NCBI RefSeq assembly: GCF_048544455.1 | Contig: NC_133526.1 | Span: 12,044,001-12,108,000 of the forward strand | Reading direction: 5' to 3' | Source: Silene latifolia | Taxonomy: Eukaryota > Streptophyta > Magnoliopsida > Caryophyllales > Caryophyllaceae | Length of the DNA: 64,000 nt | In this document: in pieces, positions 58,801 to 64,000 of the stretch | How the letters are laid out: every line of letters starts with the position of its first letter | Position numbering within the stretch: the stretch's first letter is position 1 | The notes under the pieces: model-generated | What the model saw: the letters and a program-made list of their open reading frames with translations, nothing else | Told to the model about the DNA's origin: nothing | Database searches by the model: none | Translations under genes and position numbers: made by a program

Positions 58801-60847
58801 AAAGACATCATGCATTCATGCGTAGTATATAAGTTTAAGTTTTACATCTTCTTGCGCGTTGCATCTGACGATTGCCTAACTAAAATATTTCGCTTCGACT
58901 ATGTTATCTGATGTGTTTTAAATTTTCGTAACTCATGATTTTAGCGATATTTACTGACATCAGTTATTTATTTATTTATTTATGTGATACAGGTTAATGA
59001 AAATTTTTCGAGGAAAATTATATTGAAGAGCTGTTGGAAGCTGAAGATGGTCAAAAAAAATTATGAATATATTCCGGTAAGACAAACTACTTATGTGTTC
59101 AAAATCTGTTCTGGTCTATTAGATTGAATAATTCAATCGAAGTAGTTTAATAGCTTAAATTTCCGTTATGTCTTTCATATTTGGCATGGTTCAATTTTTG
59201 TAAGATTTGTCTCCGTATCTATAACCTAATATCTTCATTCTCTTATACAGTATACTTAAAGCAGTTAATGGCAAGGGTATCTTATTTGTCACAAATACCA
59301 TATTTTTTATATGACAAAGTTTAAGGTACCTCATATAAAATAAATTAAGTATTCCATGTTTCTATTTCTCTAATTATCTTGGACATTATTTTGTTTATTT
59401 GAATTCTTTTTCATGAATAATTATACTTCGTAGATAGAAGCGAAAAAGCACTTGGAGTCAAAGTCTCAAAGATACATCATAAAGAAATTGTATCATCTAA
59501 CAATATGGGTTAATAATCTAAATTTAGGTTTTTGGTGTGACTCATATTTGTAATGTGCTACGTAGTACTAATATTGTGTGGGTATTCATCTTACAACCAA
59601 TTCAATGGTTGTTAATTTGTAACTTGAAAGTTTAAATTTAAGTTTTTGTGTTTGACGATAAAACTTTGCCCTTATTATATTACTGGTCTTTCAATTTTAC
59701 AAATGCAAGAATATAGGCTACTATAGCTTTCAAGCGATGATCGAAAACGATATTGCGAACATGTATACACGAAATCAGTGTTATACTTGATAAAAACAAT
59801 GAATTTACAACTTATTAGGTATAGTTTTTGTTTAGGAAGATAATGTTTAACAAGCTATGTACTCAATGTCATGTTAATTGCCTTTTGAGCCTATCAATCC
59901 AACAAGATACTATATTGGCATCTATTTCTTTTACGTATAGAATGTTGGTAAAAGTAAGATCTTGATCATGAGTTCATGACTTAACACCTTGATGGAAAAG
60001 TAAAACTCGGGGTAATTGAAGCTCCAAGCTTACTATAATATAATAAGGATGAAATTATGCTTGAGGTGAGACAGTATTTATGTTTCAATATGAGGAACTA
60101 AGAAATAAGAATCACTTGCTCATGATACTATATATTATACCAAACGTGATAATTAAGTAATATAACTCTACACGAGAGTCCATATTTCAATCAAACAATG
60201 ACTAATACGTGTCATATATTATTGCACAAATGTATGTACTCTATCATTTTTTTTTTTATCAAAAAATGTACTCTATCATTTTAGATTTTTTTTCTTACTG
60301 AAAAGATTTTCTTAGAGTTAAAATTAGAGTAAGTCTTCTGTCAAACTATTTACAATAAATAAATCGGAAAAGGTAGCTAAAAAGTAAAAACCTAACTGAA
60401 GCCGTAACTGAAGCCGATATGCACAGTAAACAAATGGTTTTATGTTAAAATACGGGATTAGCTATGACCTTGAGAAATATTTGAGATATAGATTATACGT
60501 GTAAGATAAAGTATCAATTATATATACGTGGTTAATACAATGTTAAGAATATATTTTATGCTAAAGCTACACAAATTCTAACGAAAATATGGTCATTGGT
60601 GGTGTATTAGAAGGGTAAGCGACTTAAAAAAGATTATGCATGTTATAAAAGCAATTATTGTAATCTTAGTACATTTTCCCCAATTCTTCAATGAATACAG
60701 TGGATACGTCTACTTAAAAATTAAAATTTTAGGTTCGGATCTTCATGTTCGTTAACGACACAATGTTGAAGTAGCTCTAGCTCTCTACGACATATATAGA
60801 GTAGAACACCACACGAATAAAGTAGCACGTATTTCAATCATACAAAC

Positions 60848-62171
60848 TGATACGGTCGTTATGTACCAAAAATAAATACCTAGCTACTACTAACGAAGTC
60901 GGCGGTAAGTAGGGTCGATCTCCACCGGGAGGCGGTCACTATCTACTTGTCTATTCGGTCTGTCTACGTCACAAGATGGGGTTTTAAATATTTGAACTAA
61001 ACTAATAAGATTAAGGCAAGAGAAAAATGAATAAGAGAAATTAACGAAGAAAGAGGGGAACTAGGATGTCGTTCATCAATGAACGTCGATTAATTGCGAT
61101 TAAGGTCACAGTTAGTCGATGTGTCAGTCTAAGGGGCAACGAATATCTCCTTCCGGTCTCAATTCGCCCTAAAATGCTATTAGCTTAACTTCCGCCCTCA
61201 CTAAAGCATCCTATTGCTCACTGCAGGTCTCACCCCTTCCAACCTTCCGGTCTAGGTCAAGGCTTACCAAAGTTAAATAAGCTAATTGCGTCGACTCAAC
61301 TAGCAGGATACAATTATAGCAGCGATTAACAACATAGACTAAAACAACGTCAAATCTATAAACCTAATTAGCAATTAACAACAGTCCATCGAATCACCTA
61401 ATCCTAGCAGAGAAATTAGCTAGACATAATAAAGGGAAGAGCAAATGGTAAAAGAATAAACATTAAATAAAGAGAGGAAAAGAGAAAGGAGAATTACAGA
61501 GTAAAATCCTAAAGAAGAGAAAAAGAGAAAAGTAACAGGGAAAAAGTATTGTAAAGTAGTGTATGAGATAGGGAAGAGAGTTACAAATGACGTCCCTCTT
61601 CCTATTTATAAGAAAATAGAACTTTTATTTAACCTAATGACGGATTAAAGCTAAAAAGGCCCGAGCCCAATAGAAACCACTCGATCGAGCCCTTTTAAAC
61701 TACTCGATCGAGTAAAATAAAGCTCAAACCACTCGATCGACTAAAATAGTTACTCGATCGAGTAAACACTAAATAGACACTGTTCGATCGACTTGAATAA
61801 GTACTCGATCGACCTATTATTTGATCTAAAACCACTCGATCGACCAATAAAGTACTCGATCGAGTGATATCTAACTTCAGCAGCTCAAAATCTCGTTAGT
61901 TTCAGCTTTGACTTGATTATTTAGCTCCCGAAATGGCTTCACACATCCCATAACAGCAATATTCCCGCTCCAAATTCACTTCTTCCTCCAAATGCATGCA
62001 AAACGGACGGTAAAAAGGCTTGATTTCACTACTTTCTGGTCCATTCCTGCAAATAAGGCAAAACAAACCAAAGTAGCGTATTCCGGGCATTTCGTAGCAT
62101 AAAACTACGACAATAGCATAGAAATACGTGCATAAAAAGGCCTAAAAGGACTATATAAAATGCACGTATCA
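60848..62171 (+). mobile_element. Solo LTR (1.32 kb), TGATACGG...CGTATCA, nested in the Helitron
   Basis: Ends TGATACG/CGTATCA with a perfect 5-bp target duplication CAAAC (60843-60847 and 62172-62176). Layout: GGGTCGATCTCCACCGGGA (60912-60930), A/G-rich DNA, TATA-like CCTATTTATAAG (61601-61612), then the TCGATCGA palindrome cluster (61679-61865). This parallels the solo LTR at 30074-31704. No coding capacity. Confidence 0.87.
61679..61865. repeat. Eight TCGATCGA palindromes in the solo LTR
   Basis: Eight copies of CGATCGA spaced about 22-37 bp, alternating between CCACTCGATCGA and TACTCGATCGA contexts (the fifth is CTGTTCGATCGA), so the repeat unit looks like a dimer. Starts about 70 bp after the TATA-like box. 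Confidence 0.9.
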
Positions 62172-62249
62172 CAAACATTTTCAGTTACTACAACATATAC
62201 AATAGAACATTACAAATAGGCCCGTGCATCGCACGAGCATTAAATCTAG

Positions 62250-63729
62250 TATATACTTAAAAAAGGAGCTTTTCAAGCGATGTTATTGGTTCAAATTTTA
62301 TGAATTATTTTTAAGTTATAAAATATTAAAATAAGATAAATATATTAGTACTTAATTGTAAACTATTGAAAAGTTATCTACTTACATCGGTTAAAAAAAT
62401 ATAAAAAGATAAATATCTAATTTAAATATTGATTCAACTCTATTAATGGACATAGGACTCCTCGGTCCTCATAATATCAATCAATATGCATATGTATATA
62501 TGTATTCTTCCAAACAATTGTAGGCTTTGTAGCATTAAGTTAATTTACATTTATGTTTTTTTTTTTTTTGTCTATATGAACGAATTGTATAGCTCCTGTA
62601 TTTTTATGTCCATTAATGAGCAATGAATTTATTCTTTCTTCCTTACTTTGTCATTATTTGATTATTTATGTATTGATTTCTCCCTCTTGATTGTACTGTT
62701 TCATACTTTCATGTATTCATTTGTTTCTTCAATCCCATCTAATACTTCATTATTCATTGTGGTCTTAATTTTTGTCACAGATCACGTGACTTAAGCAGGG
62801 CAATATTAATGGACACGAATACTGATGAAGATGTATACACTCTTGATACTGTAAGCTATTGCTCTTATATACGGATTGCGGAGTATATGGTTATTACTAT
62901 TATTATCTTTGACGTGTTTTAATTTAATAACTCTCATGCAGTATGCTTATAAGTTATAATGCATGCCCATTGCATTGGTGCGTAATTCTATCTTTATAAC
63001 TATGCTCTATGCTTCAACTCTTATACTACTCTTATAAACTTGATTTGTATTATTGTATAGATTGTAGCCGAATCGGCCTTTCTTTAGAGTCCTCTAAAAA
63101 GGGCTCTGATATCATGGTAGAATTCGATAGAGGAAGGTTCATAGAAGATAATTTTATTGATAATTGTTCGTCACATAAATTGTTAATTTACCCATGTATA
63201 AAGCAACTATAAACTATTTACTGGGACCGGGAAAGTAATAATTAAATAAAAAATGAAATTGATTAATGGGTTTGCCATGTTATTATTATTTACTTCTCCA
63301 GTAAGTGCACAAGAAAGTCTAATTATGATTGTTATTCTAATTATTAATAATCTAATTTTTGCGGCAGAATTACTTAATATTTGAGAGTAGGTAGTAAAAA
63401 GTTCATAAACCAATCATTTACAACGACTCTTACAATTTGGCCTGTGATTATAGACTTTGCAACAAATAGAGAGCATGATAATTGCAATTTAATTAAGATT
63501 ATAACATAAACGAAGACAAACATGCCTCAAACACGACACCTATTTAAAAAATCACAAATTTACTAATAATTAGAAGGTCTATATAGTTACTCTGAACAGT
63601 CTCACATAAAAATGATTACACTTAACAGTCTCACATAAAAATGGTCTATATTCAATCACAAATTCTTAAAAAAAGACGATAAGACACAAAATGAATATAG
63701 TCTATACCCAATAGTATTAATAATCATAC
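62250..63729. other. AT-rich spacer at the right end
   Basis: No gene recognised. A T-run lies at about 62558-62570. GGGCTCTGATATCATGGTAGAATTC at about 63100 resembles the reverse of a Copia primer-binding site and may be a worn LTR-element edge. A short repeat (CAGTCTCACATAAAAATG) occurs at about 63598 and 63628. Confidence 0.5.
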
Positions 63730-64000
63730 TGTTCCGGGTGTAATTTCCAGAGCAGTTATTAGTTACCACCCGTGGCTTGTAGAATAATGTCTTGAGTTGA
63801 ACCCTTCTTGCTTCTATCGTCTCTCTCGGCCTCTCCTGCAACAATGAACGAACTGAGGGCTTGGCTGTGCGCCAAGCGTACTCACTCCGACGCTCAAGTC
63901 AGTAAACTTAAAGGATTAAGCTGTATTACTTGGCTAGATACGTATTGTAGAGAGATAAGGGAGATATTACCAGATGAATAGTGTATTTAGGTTTTAGTTG
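63730..64000 (+). mobile_element. LTR of the Gypsy family, cut by the window edge
   Basis: From TGTTCCGGGTGTAATTTCCA it follows the 39145-39735 LTR (TGCAACAATGAACGAACTGA, AGCGTACTCACTCCGACGCT, GTAGAGAGATAAGG). It is diverged from the young copy. Whether it is solo or part of a full element cannot be seen. Confidence 0.85.

Larger units (their letters stand above)
58108..62249 (+). mobile_element. Non-autonomous Helitron (4.1 kb with nested insertions)
   Basis: Starts TCTATACTATTAAAGGAAGC after an A (58107) and ends CCCGTGCATCGCACGAGC then ATTAAATCTAG followed by T (62250). The hairpin CGTGC-ATC-GCACG sits about 12 bp before CTAG, as in Helitrons, and there is no target duplication. It contains a MITE (58372-58800) and a solo LTR (60848-62171); without the LTR it is about 2.8 kb. 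No Rep/helicase and no recognisable captured gene; 58830-60840 is AT-rich without long frames. Confidence 0.82.

Noticed and set aside
63095-63130. Reverse Copia primer-binding-like word (GGCTCTGATATCATGG)
   Set aside because: No LTR pair, target duplication or internal domain could be placed next to it, so no element is called.

Overview
The window is plant nuclear DNA, from a eudicot. The evidence is host genes split by many GT-AG introns (a DUF639 gene, two GH27 alpha-galactosidase copies, a PPR gene), plant L1 LINEs with DUF4283 and RVT_3 domains, an Au-type SINE end, Stowaway MITEs, Helitrons and plant Copia and Gypsy elements. The mix of element types fits Caryophyllales, but that is a weak inference. 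There are no CRISPR arrays, operons or convincing RNA genes. Most of the window is nested transposable elements sitting between decayed host genes.

Layout. 1-5.4 kb: AT-rich spacer and a decayed PPR gene on the minus strand. 5.65-7.98 kb: a short LTR element (TRIM-like) split by a 1.4 kb MULE that carries an RNase H fragment. 8.6-16 kb: a DUF639 gene on the plus strand that has lost one internal exon and its 3' end. 17.6-25.9 kb: alpha-galactosidase copy 1 (minus strand, decayed), its first intron swollen by MITEs, a solo LTR and a Helitron. 26.55-39.76 kb: a four-layer nest, in which a small MULE is split by a 5'-truncated LINE and by a Gypsy element, whose first LTR is itself split by a solo LTR. 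41.27-46.34 kb: a young Copia element. 46.9-51.2 kb: alpha-galactosidase copy 2 (minus strand, decayed by different lesions). 51.9-56.9 kb: a full-length L1 LINE with one in-frame stop in ORF2. 57.4-58.0 kb: a solo LTR of the same Gypsy family. 58.1-62.2 kb: a Helitron holding a MITE and another solo LTR. 63.7 kb to the edge: the start of a fourth copy of the Gypsy LTR.

How the parts relate. The two alpha-galactosidase copies are a same-strand duplication that includes promoter, exons and introns. Each serves as an empty-site control for insertions in the other, so several insertions can be placed after the duplication. The nested elements give a relative order of events. No whole, clearly functional host gene was found.

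The most unusual signal is a layout shared by three different solo LTRs (22.3, 30.1 and 60.8 kb). Each has a TATA box followed, about 60-130 bp downstream, by a dense cluster of palindromes or hairpins: GC-rich hairpins, GCCGGC units or TCGATCGA units. A second is the Gypsy element, which pairs minus-strand gag-protease with a plus-strand PF04195-like region that has its own TATA box.
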